A stretch of 54,387 nt of DNA. It comes from a virus. The notes under the pieces were generated by a model, which was not told the DNA's origin, did not search any database, and saw only the letters and a program-made list of their open reading frames with translations. The stretch covers positions 1 through 54,387 of the IMG/VR virus record IMGVR_UViG_3300047550_003005; one strand, given 5' to 3'. Shown in pieces: positions 6,229-16,404 of the stretch (its first letter is position 1; every line of letters starts with the position of its first letter). The translations under genes were made by a program, and so were the position numbers.

Positions 6229-6788
6229 TGCCACGCCCCAAGAAGATACAGCCTGAAGCCGAAGCCGCGCCCGTATCCAAATACCGGCGCAAAGGCGTTG
6301 ACGCTCTCGGCAACCCGATCAAGCCGCAGCCTGTTGGCAGGCCGACATTGTACACCCCAGAGATTGCCCAGGAGATCGTTGACCGCCTGTTGAGCGGCGA
6401 AAGCTTGGTGCGCATCGCCGAAGATGAGCGGATGCCAAGCCGCGTGACCATATACCGATGGTTCGATGAATACCCAGATTTTGGTACAAAGTGCGCGCGG
6501 GGTCGCGAGGGGCTTGCCGACTATCTCGTTGATGAGATTGAGAAATTAGCCCGCAGCGCGACCAAAGACAACATCGAAGTGGTCAAGCTCCAGATCAGCG
6601 TGGCCCAGTGGCGGGCCATGAAGATGGCGCCCAGGCAATACGGCGACCGCCGCACAACTGAGCTGACCGGCAAGGATGGCGGCCCGATCCAGACCGAAGC
6701 CAAGGTCGCTATTGATGCCTCCAAGCTTGATCCTGACGCCCGTGAGGCCCTGCGCGCGGCAGCCCTGGCGGTTTTGGATAAGGGCTGA
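6228..6788 (+). CDS. terS: Terminase small subunit
   Basis: A 186-aa protein with a Pro/Lys-rich N-terminus, then the terminase-small-subunit HTH region: GRPTLYTPEIAQEIVDRLL, GESLVRIAEDE and SRVTIYRWFDEYPDFG at about residues 40-90, followed by a central helix (LADYLVDEIEKLARS) and MAPRQYGDRR. This is the DNA-recognition subunit that binds the packaging site and loads the motor. The position directly upstream of the large subunit supports the call. Confidence 0.85.
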   Translation: MPRPKKIQPEAEAAPVSKYRRKGVDALGNPIKPQPVGRPTLYTPEIAQEIVDRLLSGESLVRIAEDERMPSRVTIYRWFDEYPDFGTKCARGREGLADYLVDEIEKLARSATKDNIEVVKLQISVAQWRAMKMAPRQYGDRRTTELTGKDGGPIQTEAKVAIDASKLDPDAREALRAAALAVLDKG

Positions 6789-6791
6789 TCA

Positions 6792-8399
6792 GTGTCCCTG
6801 ATCCGGTTGAATGGGGGCGTCATCGGCGCCCAGGACATCTTGAACGAGCTTGACCGGGTTGAGTGTGAAGAGAACCTGTACGACTTCCTGATGAGCGGGT
6901 GGCAGTACATCGACCCCTCGCCCTTCACTCCTGGCTGGGTGATCGAGGCCGTTGCAGAGCATCTCCAGGCCGTCTGTGACGGCGAGATTAGGCGCCTGCT
7001 GGTGAACATCCCACCGCGCTGCTCCAAGTCTTCCTTGACCTCTGTAGCCTTCCCTGCGTGGGTCTGGGCGCAGCGCCATCGCACCCCCACCAGTGGCCCT
7101 GGCGTTCAATTCCTGCATGCATCCTATGCCCAGAGCCTGAGCCTTCGCGACAGCGTGAAGTGCCGCCGCCTGATCGAGTCGCCTTGGTATCAGCGCCTCT
7201 GGGGCGACCGCTTCAGCCTGACCGGCGACCAGAACACCAAGACCCGGTTTGACAACAGCGTGGGTGGCTCGCGCCTTTCCACCTCTGTGGGATCAGCGCT
7301 GACCGGCGAAGGCGGGTCAATCATCGTGGTGGATGATCCCAACGCTGCCCAGGAAGCCTTCAGCGAGGCAACCATTGAAGCCACCATTGAATGGTGGGAC
7401 GGCGCCCTCAGCACCCGCCTCAATGACCCCAAAACTGGGGCCTTCATCGTGATCCAGCAGCGTCTGTCCGAGGAAGACCTGACCGGCCACATCCTCTCCA
7501 AGGATGCCGACAACTGGACGCACCTGTGCCTGCCCATGCGGTATGAGCCTGACCGCAGCTTCGTCACCAGCATTGGCTGGCAAGACCCGCGTGAGGAAGC
7601 CGGTGAGCTTTTGTGGCCTGAGCGCTTTGGCGAGCCTGAAGTGGCCACCCTTGAAAAGCAGATGGGTCCATGGACCGCAGCCGGGCAGCTTCAGCAGCGC
7701 CCTGAGCCCAAGGGCGGCGGGATCATCAAACGCGACTGGTGGCAGCTTTGGGCCGAGGATGCCTACCCGGCCATGGACTATATCGTGGCCTCATTGGACA
7801 CGGCCTACACCACCAAGACCGAAAACGATTTCAGCGCCATGACCGTCTGGGGCGTGTTCTCCGGCGATGTCGTGGCCCAGGCCGCCAAGACCGAGGATGG
7901 CGTTGAGCGCAGCTACAGCCAGCAGCACCCGCGCGTGATGCTGATGAATGCCTGGGCCGAGCGCCTGGAGCTGCATGATCTGGTTGAGAAGGTGGCCGCC
8001 ACCTGCCGCCGCATGCGCGTGGATAAGCTGATCATCGAAAATAAGGCTGCCGGGCATTCCGTGGCCCAGGAGCTGCGCCGCCTGTTTGGGCATGAGGACT
8101 GGGGCGTTCAGCTTCTGGACCCCAAGGGTCAGGACAAGCTGGCGCGGCTGTATTCGGTTCAGCACCTCTTTGCCGAAGGCATGGTCTATGCCCCTGACCG
8201 ATCCTGGGCCGATCAGGTGATCACCCAGGTCGGCACCTTCCCCAAGGGCAAGAACGATGACCTTGTGGATACGGTGAGCCAAGCCATCAGGCACATGCGT
8301 GACCTGGGCCTGCTGACCCGTGGCCCCGAATGGACCGCTGCTGTGCAGGAGAGTATGCAGCATCAGGGCGCAGGCCCTGGGCCTTTATATCCTGTCTAA
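6792..8399 (+). CDS. terL: Terminase large subunit
   Basis: A 535-aa packaging motor. The N-terminal ATPase carries a Walker A variant (NIPPRCSKSS, about residues 72-81) and Walker B (IIVVDDPN, about 177-184). The C-terminal RNase H-like nuclease shows VASLDTAYT (about 331-339), LIIENKAAG (about 412) and GKNDDLVDT (about 486), which supply the acidic metal ligands. It packages DNA into the prohead and cuts the concatemer. The start is GTG at 6792, three nt after the small-subunit stop. No sign of truncation or an inserted intein. Confidence 0.95.
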   Translation: MSLIRLNGGVIGAQDILNELDRVECEENLYDFLMSGWQYIDPSPFTPGWVIEAVAEHLQAVCDGEIRRLLVNIPPRCSKSSLTSVAFPAWVWAQRHRTPTSGPGVQFLHASYAQSLSLRDSVKCRRLIESPWYQRLWGDRFSLTGDQNTKTRFDNSVGGSRLSTSVGSALTGEGGSIIVVDDPNAAQEAFSEATIEATIEWWDGALSTRLNDPKTGAFIVIQQRLSEEDLTGHILSKDADNWTHLCLPMRYEPDRSFVTSIGWQDPREEAGELLWPERFGEPEVATLEKQMGPWTAAGQLQQRPEPKGGGIIKRDWWQLWAEDAYPAMDYIVASLDTAYTTKTENDFSAMTVWGVFSGDVVAQAAKTEDGVERSYSQQHPRVMLMNAWAERLELHDLVEKVAATCRRMRVDKLIIENKAAGHSVAQELRRLFGHEDWGVQLLDPKGQDKLARLYSVQHLFAEGMVYAPDRSWADQVITQVGTFPKGKNDDLVDTVSQAIRHMRDLGLLTRGPEWTAAVQESMQHQGAGPGPLYPV

Positions 8400-8453
8400 T
8401 CTGTTGCGACTGCGTGGCCACATGTGCAATATGGCCCGCGAGAGGGAGTGACC

Positions 8454-10790
8454 ATGCCACTTGTCCCTGGCCTTAGCCCGTCCATTCGTGAGCCCGCCCC
8501 CGAGGCGCCTGAGCTGCCGCCCGGTGAAGAGGTTGTGATCATGGAGGCCGATGAGGCCGCCGATCAGCCCCAGACCGATGACAGCGGCAACATCCTCTCC
8601 ATTGAGCATCCCGATGGCAGCATCACGGTGCGGATTGATGGCCAGCCCCTGGAGCCTGCCGGTGGCAAAAAAGAAACCGGCTGGTTTGATAACCTCGTTG
8701 ATCAAATCCCGCAGGCAGAGCTTTCACGCATTAGCGAAGACCTGTTGCGCGGCATCCGCGATGATCTGCAAAGCCGCAGCGAATGGATTGAAGATCGCGC
8801 CACCGGCTTGAAACTGCTTGGCCTGAAGATCGAAATCCCCAGCCTTGCTGGCGCTGCTGACGGTGCGCCGGTCGAAGGCATGTCGAAGGTGCGGCACCCG
8901 TTGCTGCTGGAAGCCGTGCTGCGCTTTCAGGCTAATGCGCGGTCTGAGCTGCTGCCGACCGATGGCCCGGTGAAAATCCGCAACGACGATAACGACCCCA
9001 GCCTGCAAGAAGATGAGCTGGCGAATGCATTGGAGCGCGACCTCAACCACTACCTGACGGCGGTGGCGACCGAGTATTACCCCGACACTGACCGCATGCT
9101 GCTGATGCTTGGCTTCGGCGGCTCTGCGTTCAAGAAGGTGTACTACTGCCCGCTGCGCAATCGTCCCGTTTCCGAAACGGTTGATGCCGATGATCTGATC
9201 GTGAATAACGGCGCGACTGATTTGCAGAACGCCAAGCGCATCACGCACCGCACGTTCCTGAAGCCCAGCGTGGTGAAGCGCCTGCAAATCTTGGGCGTGT
9301 ATCAAGACACTGATCTCAGCACACCAAACCCGCACAGCCTTGATAGCCTTCAGCGTGAAGAGAAGACGCAGGAAGGCATCTCGCCGGATGTCATGAACCC
9401 TGATGACCGGGATCGTGAAATCTATGAATGCTACTGCGAGCTGAACATTCAGGGCTTCGAGCATACCTACAAAGGCAAAGAGACTGGCCTGGAAATTCCG
9501 TATCGCGTGACCATTGATGCATCTTCGAAGAAGATACTTTCGGTGGTGCGCAACTATGACGAAGACACTGCCGAGCTTCCTGAAGCCCGCAGCAATTTCG
9601 TCAAGTACACCTTCATGCCCGGCTTTGGGTTTTACGATATTGGGCTGCTTCATATCCTTGGCAACACGACAAACGCGGTGACGGCTGCATGGCGCGAGCT
9701 TTTGGACGCTGGGATGTACGCAAACTTTCCGGGTTTCCTGTTCGCAGACGCAGGCGCGAGGCAAAACACAAACATCTTCCGTGTGCCTCCGGGCGGCGGC
9801 GCCCTGGTGAAGACCAATGGCATGCCGATCCAGCAGGCGATCATGCCGCTGCCGTACAAGGAGCCCAGCCAAGCCCTGATGGGGTTGGTGCAGAACATCG
9901 TTGAGACTGGGCAGCGCATTGGCGGCGTGAGCGAGATGATGGTTGGCGAGGGGCGCGCTGATGCGCCGGTTGGCACCACGCTGGCGATGATTGAACAGGC
10001 GCAGAAGATTCTGAATTCTGTCCATAAGCGCATGCATGCTGCCCAGGCGCAGGAATTCCAATTGCTGGCCGAATGCTTCCGCGAGAACCCTGAGAGCTTC
10101 TGGCAGCGCAAGCGCAAGAATGCCTATCCGTGGGATGAGCAGCGCTTCCTGCAAGCCCTGGACAATGCAGAGCTGGTGCCGCAGGCTGATCCCAACACCG
10201 CCAGCCACACGCAGCGCCTGATGAAGATCATGGCGCTGAAGCAGCTTCAGCAGGCGCAGCCGGGGCTGTACGACCCGATTGCGATTGATACGGCGGCCTT
10301 GCAGGCTATTGGCTGGAATAACCCTGAGCAATTCTTTGCGCCGCCTGACGCACAGGGCAAGCCGCCGCCTGAGCTGATGAAGGCGCAGGCCGAGCTTCAG
10401 ATCAGGAAGCAGGAAGCCGACATTAAGGGCATGGAAGCCCAGGCGCGGGCGCAGAAGATGCAGGCTGACACGGCGCTGGAGGCCCAGCAGTTTGAGGCCA
10501 ATCAGGCCATGCATGAGCAGCGCATGGGCTTGGATGTGTCTAAATTCCAAGTGCAGACTGGCCTTGAAGAGCGGGCCATGGGGGCAAAGACCGATGAAGC
10601 TATCGCCCGTGAACGCCTCCAGCTCATTGATCTGGCGCAGAACCTTGCAGTGCATCCAGAGAGCGCGCCGGTTGTGGCGCCGCTTGTGCGTCCTGCCTTC
10701 CAGGCTGTCACGGAGCGCGAGCTAGAGGAGAGGGCGCGGCGCGGTAATCTGCCGCCGCTGCCAGGGCTTGGGGGAGCGTTGCCGCAATGA
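8454..10790 (+). CDS. Portal protein
   Basis: A 778-aa portal. The large size and the N-terminal acidic tail fit podovirus portals. The core has FQANARSELLPTDGPVKI, LLMLGFGGSAFKKVYY and VTAAWRELLDAGMYANFPG. A C-terminal helical, Gln/Ala-rich barrel-like region (about residues 650-720) precedes a Pro-rich end. It forms the dodecameric gate for DNA packaging and ejection and the base for gp4-like connectors encoded downstream. ATG 8454 has GAGGGAG upstream and is preferred over a GTG at 8424. Confidence 0.9.
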   Translation: MPLVPGLSPSIREPAPEAPELPPGEEVVIMEADEAADQPQTDDSGNILSIEHPDGSITVRIDGQPLEPAGGKKETGWFDNLVDQIPQAELSRISEDLLRGIRDDLQSRSEWIEDRATGLKLLGLKIEIPSLAGAADGAPVEGMSKVRHPLLLEAVLRFQANARSELLPTDGPVKIRNDDNDPSLQEDELANALERDLNHYLTAVATEYYPDTDRMLLMLGFGGSAFKKVYYCPLRNRPVSETVDADDLIVNNGATDLQNAKRITHRTFLKPSVVKRLQILGVYQDTDLSTPNPHSLDSLQREEKTQEGISPDVMNPDDRDREIYECYCELNIQGFEHTYKGKETGLEIPYRVTIDASSKKILSVVRNYDEDTAELPEARSNFVKYTFMPGFGFYDIGLLHILGNTTNAVTAAWRELLDAGMYANFPGFLFADAGARQNTNIFRVPPGGGALVKTNGMPIQQAIMPLPYKEPSQALMGLVQNIVETGQRIGGVSEMMVGEGRADAPVGTTLAMIEQAQKILNSVHKRMHAAQAQEFQLLAECFRENPESFWQRKRKNAYPWDEQRFLQALDNAELVPQADPNTASHTQRLMKIMALKQLQQAQPGLYDPIAIDTAALQAIGWNNPEQFFAPPDAQGKPPPELMKAQAELQIRKQEADIKGMEAQARAQKMQADTALEAQQFEANQAMHEQRMGLDVSKFQVQTGLEERAMGAKTDEAIARERLQLIDLAQNLAVHPESAPVVAPLVRPAFQAVTERELEERARRGNLPPLPGLGGALPQ

Positions 10791-13700
10791 ACCACGATCC
10801 GCGCAAGGCTATTCGTCAAGCCATGATGATTGCGCGGCGCGAGGTGACTGCGCCGAATAAGGCTTCAATTGGTGGTCAGCGGCATATGCTGGCTTACATC
10901 ACGCCTTATGAGGCAGAGCTTCTGATGCGGCGAGGTGGCTCTGGCCGCCTGACTGAATATGGTGTGCCTGCGTTTGATGATGGTAATGGCAATGGCCCTG
11001 GCGGTGGTCCTGGTAATGACTCCAATACAGACACTGCGATGTCTGATCCAAATACGCAAACAGCTACATCAGGAAATGAAGGCACTGGCGCGGGACCTAC
11101 AGGGGCTGGTGCTGGGGGTATTGGAGAGACTGGCCCTGACGAAACTGACGCCAATTTAAGTGGGCCTGTTGCCGCACCTGTGCCTACTGCGCCGACCGCT
11201 ACTGTGCCATTTGGCACTCCTCCTTTTGGCCAAGCGCCTTCAGCTTTAGGTCTGGGCCTTATTGGCGGTCTTGCCGGGCTTGGTTTTGGTGTGCCGGGTC
11301 TTGGTACTGCGGCAGCAGGGATTGGCGCGGCTATTGATGCCAACAACCTGAATGAGCAGCTTGGCATGATGGGCTTGGAACAAAATATTGATGCTCAGTT
11401 GGCCGCAGTAAATGCTATGACCATGGGCGCATTTGGCAGGGGTGCAGCGGAACAATTTGGGCAAACGCTGGGCTTTGATGCGCTTGCAGAAGCGCCGATG
11501 TCTGCGTTTAGCCCGCCACAAGACCTTCCTGGCCCTCCTGCTGATACGAGTAACCCGCCCCCTTATTATGTTGATGTGAAGGCTCCGAAACAGCCGGTTA
11601 TGCAAGCGGATGAAGAAGCGCAACGTGATTTGCTTGCCGCGCGCAATCCGATGCAGCAGCCTTTGATGTATGCTGATGGCGGTGCTGCAACAGGTGGCCG
11701 CATGGACCCGCGCATGCTGCCGGGCATTCATGTGCGTGTTCCTCATGATCGTGTTGGCCGTGCTGACGGTGGCCCGGTGCAGCAGCCGCAGGATGAGGAT
11801 GTGCGGATTGATGACCCGATCATTGGGTATCATGGCACCCCGCATGAATTTGAGCGCTTTGATCCGAGCAAGATTGGCACGGGTGAAGGCGAGCAAATGT
11901 ATGGGCATGGGCTGTATTTTGGCGAACAAGAAAATACTGCAAAATATTACAAAGATAGAATTTCAACTGAAGCTGGCAAGGCTAGGTTACTTGATGCCCG
12001 TGGCAACGAAATTGCCTTAAGTAATCCTGCAAATGCAGAATTTAAAAAATTTCTAAAAACTTATAGTGGTGGTTTTAGGTGGGGTGATGTTAATCACCAT
12101 GTTGAGGCACTAAAAAGAAAATCAGCGACTTTAGATGACGACATCAATTCTATTGATGAAATGCTTCGCACCCATAATTGGGCAGGCATTGAAGACACAC
12201 AAAAATATTGGCAAAACGAATTAGAAAAAAAGATACAGCAAAAACCTACAATTTTAGAATTCACAAATGCTTTAGAGAAAGCTCAAAGGATAGAGCCTAT
12301 TGGTCATATGTATGAAGTGGCTATCCATGCGCGTCCTGAAGAGTTTATGGATTGGGATAAACCGTTAAGCCAGCAAAACCAGCGTGTTCGTGATTTTTTC
12401 AAGCAGCGCGGATTTGATAAGGATTTCACAACTCCGCGCGGTTATACTCAAATTGGGGGTGATGTTTATATTGATGCAGCCGTCCGTGCTTCAGGCTCAA
12501 AAAGCGGTTTTGCCCTTCCTGCCGACAGAAAAAAGCTATCAGAAGATATGTTGGCAGCGGGCATTCCTGGCATCAAATACCTTGATGCTGGCAGCCGTGA
12601 TGCTGGTCAAGGCACCCGCAACTACGTTGTGTTTCATCCCAAGCACCTGGAAATCAAGCGCCGCTATGCCGATGGCGGTGAGATCACGCCGCCGCGCGAT
12701 CTGGGGGCTGATCCCACGGTGCAGCAGGCGCTGCGCCTATCCAGCCGGGTCACTGATAAGCGCACCCCGCAGCTTCAGGATGCCGCTGATCTGATTGCTG
12801 CTGGTCAGATGGGGCCGGAAGAATATCATGCCCTGGTGGGCCAGTATAAGCCTGTGCAGCCCTATACCAACGTGCCACCGATGGCTTCAGAGGCTGACTT
12901 GTTCCGTGGCTTGAGCGAAGATAAGCACGGCAAGGTTGGAGCAGAAAAGAATATTCCAGAAGGCCATCCGGTTGGTTTGCGGCTTGATATCCCCGCCTAT
13001 GATCGGCATGGCGTCTGGGCGCCTACCATCCATGATGGGCATGGCGATAAAGCCAAAGCAATTGCCCACGCACCCTTTGCCCATGTTTCTGATCCCGTCT
13101 TCAGCGTGTCCGAAAACAAGGCGCTGAATGTTGCTAGAGGCACAGCCAAATCGCCATTTGCCAAGATCAATGGCTTTTGGAAGCCAACATCTCCCGAAGA
13201 TGCCCAGGCGATGGCGCAGGAATATCTATACCATCCTGAATGGCGACAGGTCGGCATGGACCCGGAGCGGCATAGCTTCTTCTATGACCGTGAAACCCGC
13301 CAGCCGATTGTAAGCGCGGATGAGGCTTTGCAGGTAGGCCCGTTGGTGCTGGCGAAGAACCCTAAATACGGCAAGGTGACTGATTACAAGTACGCCATTG
13401 GCGGCGGTGTTGATGATGATCCCACGGTGCAGCAAGCGCTTTCCTATACCAGGAAAGTGACCCCGATGGGGTTTTACAGTCATGCTGCTGATGTTGCGGC
13501 CAATCTGCCGCAGCAAAAAGGCACACCGCAGCAGATGCTTTCAATGCTGACTGCGCGTGGCGTTAAGCCGGATGAAATCAATAATTCCGGCGCGCAAGAC
13601 ACATTTGGAAATCAAAAGACCGTGGCCAAGCAGGATTTAGCCGCGCATTTCCAGCAAAACATGCCTGACATTCAGGAACAGAAACGCATACCCAAGCCGT

Positions 13701-16129
13701 CATGGGAGCGTTTAGAGGCATCAAATCATGACCCCGAAATTTATGCGGCTGCTGCTTTTCCAGCTAAATTTTTTGAATGGACAATGGCTTATATGGAGGA
13801 TAAAAATCCAGAAGATATTGATTATCGTGAAATATTACTTCATTCGCAGCCCCATTGGAATGAAAATGCAATAAATGATTGGCTTGAAACTCAAGCTTAC
13901 AATAAAGCGTCTGATTTTGGCGCCATAAGCTCAACAGACGATTGGAATAATCTTCCTGAAAATGAAAAAAATAAATTCACAAAGGACGCAGAACAAAGAC
14001 TTAATTATCTAAAAACTACACTAGACTTCAAAAATAGGAGCGAAAGAAGTGCGCTTTTAGACCCGGATAAAAATTTCTTCAGCACCCATTGGGCTGTGCC
14101 AAATGTAATTGGCCACATTCGCATGCATGACAGGGATGGTGAGGATACGCTGCACGTTGAAGAATTGCAGAGTGATTGGGGGCAGGCCAAGCGTAATGGT
14201 GAGGATGTTCCTGAGCATCCGTTGATCAACAACACAAACACCTGGACCGATCTTTTGCTGAAGCGCGTTTTGCGTGAGGCGGCTCGTCGTGGATATAAGC
14301 GCATTGCTTGGACACCAGGGCAGGAGCAGGCGGAAAGGTACGACCTGAGCCAGCAAATTCATCAATTAAATTATGATCCAGAAGATAAAGTGCTTTCCTA
14401 TTATCATAAGGATCGCGGATGGGATGATCTTCCATATCGCGTTAATCCTGATGAAATACAAAAATATGTTGGGAAAGAGATTGCTAAAAATCTGCTTTCA
14501 CAACCACCAAGCCCATTGAATGGAAGCCATTCCCTAGAAATAAACACGCAAGTCGGCGGCGAAGGCATGAGGGCCTATTACGACAAAATCGTTCCCGCGC
14601 GCATGACGGAAATAACAAAAAAGCTTGGCGCCCCCGTTAAGGTAGAGCCGTACAAAATAAATACCCGAGATGGCGAAAAAACATTACATTCAATTGTGGT
14701 GACGCCGGAGCTAAAATCTGCGGTGTTGAAAGGAATGCCAGTGTACAAAGATGGCGGCAGAATTGGCTACGCTGATGGCGGCATGCCGGGCGATGATCCC
14801 ACGGTGCAGCGGGCGCTGGACATTACGCGGCAGGCGCAACCTGAGCAGTCTCCCATTCCTGGGGCCATGCAGGTGGCTCAGACGGTGGCAGCTCCAGGCC
14901 GCAGGCGCTTTGAGATCGCCCCGGCGCGTGTAGCGCCGATGACAATTGATCAGAAGGACCGCGATCTTCCAGAGGAAGGCAGCGTCACCATCAAACGCCT
15001 CACCGATGCCTTTAAGAAGGCGATTGATAACCACCTGTCACTGCCGCCTGCGCAGCAGATCGCTAATGCCCGGCAGGCTGAAAACAATGTGGCGCAATAT
15101 GTAGGGCGCGGGAAAACCGGCAAGATCAATTCCGTTCTGACCGCCAACAAGAAGCTGATGAAGGCGCAGACGGCTGGGGAAGATGACACCCCACTGATGC
15201 TGCCTGATGGCCGTACACTTGAGATGACCGGGCTGGCGTTGATGCCAGATTACCGGGAAGGCCAGTTTAAGATGTGCGGCAACTCTGATGTCTGCCGTGA
15301 TTCTTGTCTGGGTAAAGAATCAGGACAGTATCGGTATGATCCGACTGAAACCCAAGCCCAGATGCCGATGACGCAAGAAGAATTGGCTGCTGCTGGTGGC
15401 AAGCCCCGCATGGCTGCTTTTCGCCGCACTCAGGCGATGATGCGTGATCCTGAAAGCTTTGCCGTCTATCTGCATGAATTGATTGATGGTGCGAAGATCA
15501 TGGCGGAAAAGCGCGGCGCGCATCTTGGGGTGCGCCTCAATGTGCTTTCTGATTTGTCGCCAAAGATCATGGAGCCGATTATCAAGGCCCATCCAGAAGT
15601 TTCTTTCTATGACTACACCAAGATGAATTATGACCCGGTGGCGCCAAACCACCATTATACCTATTCATCCACGGGGTTGTCGCAGCCGGATCGTGGGGTT
15701 GAAAACCCCTACTCAAACTGGCGCAAGATGCGGGATCGTTTGGATCAAGGGCATAATGTCGCGATGGCATTTGCTCATGGGAAAAGTGATGCCTTCCCAG
15801 AGTATTTGCATGATGAAGAAACTGGGAAGAAGTATCGTGTTGTTTCTGGTGATGAGCATGACTTCCGCCCCTTGGACATGGTGCCAGAGGGGGAAGACGG
15901 CGTGATCATTGCGCTGAAGAACATGGCTGCCAGCAATTCCGAATACAAATATGAGAATGCCGCGCGCAATTCTCACGGTTTTTTTGTTCACCATGAGCCC
16001 GATTTTGAGCGCACCCCCGAAGGGACTTTTTCCCGAAATGAAAATGGGAATCGCATTTCCCGCAATAAAGTTTATACTGTTCGTACCCAACCTATGAAGC
16101 GTGGCGCCGTGCGCCAGCAGGAGAATTGA
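10787..16129 (+). CDS. Giant mosaic polyvalent-type protein with ART-like domain
   Basis: A 1780-aa protein in clear blocks: a Gly/Pro/Ala-rich region (about residues 60-300); an ADP-ribosyltransferase-like domain (YHGTPHEFERF near 346, YGHGLYFGE near 371, GTRNYVVFHPKHLEI near 610); a second module (about 640-885, with HSFFYDRETRQPIV); a third (about 885-1320) with FYSHAADVA, HVEELQSDWGQA, YKRIAWTPG and GEGMRAYYDKIVP, typical of phage large polyvalent proteins; and a C-terminal module (about 1345-1780) with a C-x5-C-x3-C cluster, recalling gp88-like phage proteins. Y-A-D-G-G linkers join blocks. Probably carried in the virion and injected to modify host proteins; that is inference. Its ATG overlaps the portal stop. 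Confidence 0.8.
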   Translation: MNHDPRKAIRQAMMIARREVTAPNKASIGGQRHMLAYITPYEAELLMRRGGSGRLTEYGVPAFDDGNGNGPGGGPGNDSNTDTAMSDPNTQTATSGNEGTGAGPTGAGAGGIGETGPDETDANLSGPVAAPVPTAPTATVPFGTPPFGQAPSALGLGLIGGLAGLGFGVPGLGTAAAGIGAAIDANNLNEQLGMMGLEQNIDAQLAAVNAMTMGAFGRGAAEQFGQTLGFDALAEAPMSAFSPPQDLPGPPADTSNPPPYYVDVKAPKQPVMQADEEAQRDLLAARNPMQQPLMYADGGAATGGRMDPRMLPGIHVRVPHDRVGRADGGPVQQPQDEDVRIDDPIIGYHGTPHEFERFDPSKIGTGEGEQMYGHGLYFGEQENTAKYYKDRISTEAGKARLLDARGNEIALSNPANAEFKKFLKTYSGGFRWGDVNHHVEALKRKSATLDDDINSIDEMLRTHNWAGIEDTQKYWQNELEKKIQQKPTILEFTNALEKAQRIEPIGHMYEVAIHARPEEFMDWDKPLSQQNQRVRDFFKQRGFDKDFTTPRGYTQIGGDVYIDAAVRASGSKSGFALPADRKKLSEDMLAAGIPGIKYLDAGSRDAGQGTRNYVVFHPKHLEIKRRYADGGEITPPRDLGADPTVQQALRLSSRVTDKRTPQLQDAADLIAAGQMGPEEYHALVGQYKPVQPYTNVPPMASEADLFRGLSEDKHGKVGAEKNIPEGHPVGLRLDIPAYDRHGVWAPTIHDGHGDKAKAIAHAPFAHVSDPVFSVSENKALNVARGTAKSPFAKINGFWKPTSPEDAQAMAQEYLYHPEWRQVGMDPERHSFFYDRETRQPIVSADEALQVGPLVLAKNPKYGKVTDYKYAIGGGVDDDPTVQQALSYTRKVTPMGFYSHAADVAANLPQQKGTPQQMLSMLTARGVKPDEINNSGAQDTFGNQKTVAKQDLAAHFQQNMPDIQEQKRIPKPSWERLEASNHDPEIYAAAAFPAKFFEWTMAYMEDKNPEDIDYREILLHSQPHWNENAINDWLETQAYNKASDFGAISSTDDWNNLPENEKNKFTKDAEQRLNYLKTTLDFKNRSERSALLDPDKNFFSTHWAVPNVIGHIRMHDRDGEDTLHVEELQSDWGQAKRNGEDVPEHPLINNTNTWTDLLLKRVLREAARRGYKRIAWTPGQEQAERYDLSQQIHQLNYDPEDKVLSYYHKDRGWDDLPYRVNPDEIQKYVGKEIAKNLLSQPPSPLNGSHSLEINTQVGGEGMRAYYDKIVPARMTEITKKLGAPVKVEPYKINTRDGEKTLHSIVVTPELKSAVLKGMPVYKDGGRIGYADGGMPGDDPTVQRALDITRQAQPEQSPIPGAMQVAQTVAAPGRRRFEIAPARVAPMTIDQKDRDLPEEGSVTIKRLTDAFKKAIDNHLSLPPAQQIANARQAENNVAQYVGRGKTGKINSVLTANKKLMKAQTAGEDDTPLMLPDGRTLEMTGLALMPDYREGQFKMCGNSDVCRDSCLGKESGQYRYDPTETQAQMPMTQEELAAAGGKPRMAAFRRTQAMMRDPESFAVYLHELIDGAKIMAEKRGAHLGVRLNVLSDLSPKIMEPIIKAHPEVSFYDYTKMNYDPVAPNHHYTYSSTGLSQPDRGVENPYSNWRKMRDRLDQGHNVAMAFAHGKSDAFPEYLHDEETGKKYRVVSGDEHDFRPLDMVPEGEDGVIIALKNMAASNSEYKYENAARNSHGFFVHHEPDFERTPEGTFSRNENGNRISRNKVYTVRTQPMKRGAVRQQEN

Positions 16130-16130
16130 G

Positions 16131-16391
16131 ATGAAGAAGCCGCCGCCGATCAATCAGCTTCACCCTGAAGATCACATTCAGCAGTTTCACAATGCCCATA
16201 TGTTTGAAGATAATGGGGATCACCCCACCGCATTGGGGTCTGTGCTGCGTCATGGCCATTTGCTGGCTTCTGGCGGCACGGTGACATCCCCTGTTGTAGA
16301 TCGGGCTTTGAAGAAGACCGCACCAGACCGGCCTATGGTTGCCTTGGCCGACCTCTTCCAAAGGCAACTGCGGGGACGCCCGCCCTCCTAG
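16131..16391 (+). CDS. Hypothetical protein (86 aa)
   Basis: An 86-aa protein ([10 protein letters not shown]...) with several His residues ([26 protein letters not shown]) and a helical basic end ([15 protein letters not shown]). CAGGAGAATTGAG is the ribosome binding site and the gene follows the giant gene by a single base. No family is recognised; its place between two virion-associated genes suggests a small structural or chaperone role. Confidence 0.65.
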   Translation: MKKPPPINQLHPEDHIQQFHNAHMFEDNGDHPTALGSVLRHGHLLASGGTVTSPVVDRALKKTAPDRPMVALADLFQRQLRGRPPS

Positions 16392-16404
16392 GAGATCAAG
16401 TGCT

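Noticed and set aside
8424-8453. A longer N-terminus of the portal from GTG 8424
   Set aside because: No ribosome binding site lies before it, while GAGGGAG precedes ATG 8454.
8724-10655. A 643-codon open frame on the minus strand
   Set aside because: It lies wholly opposite the portal gene, which has clear portal features; the frame is a by-product of GC-rich codon bias and its product has no recognisable domain.
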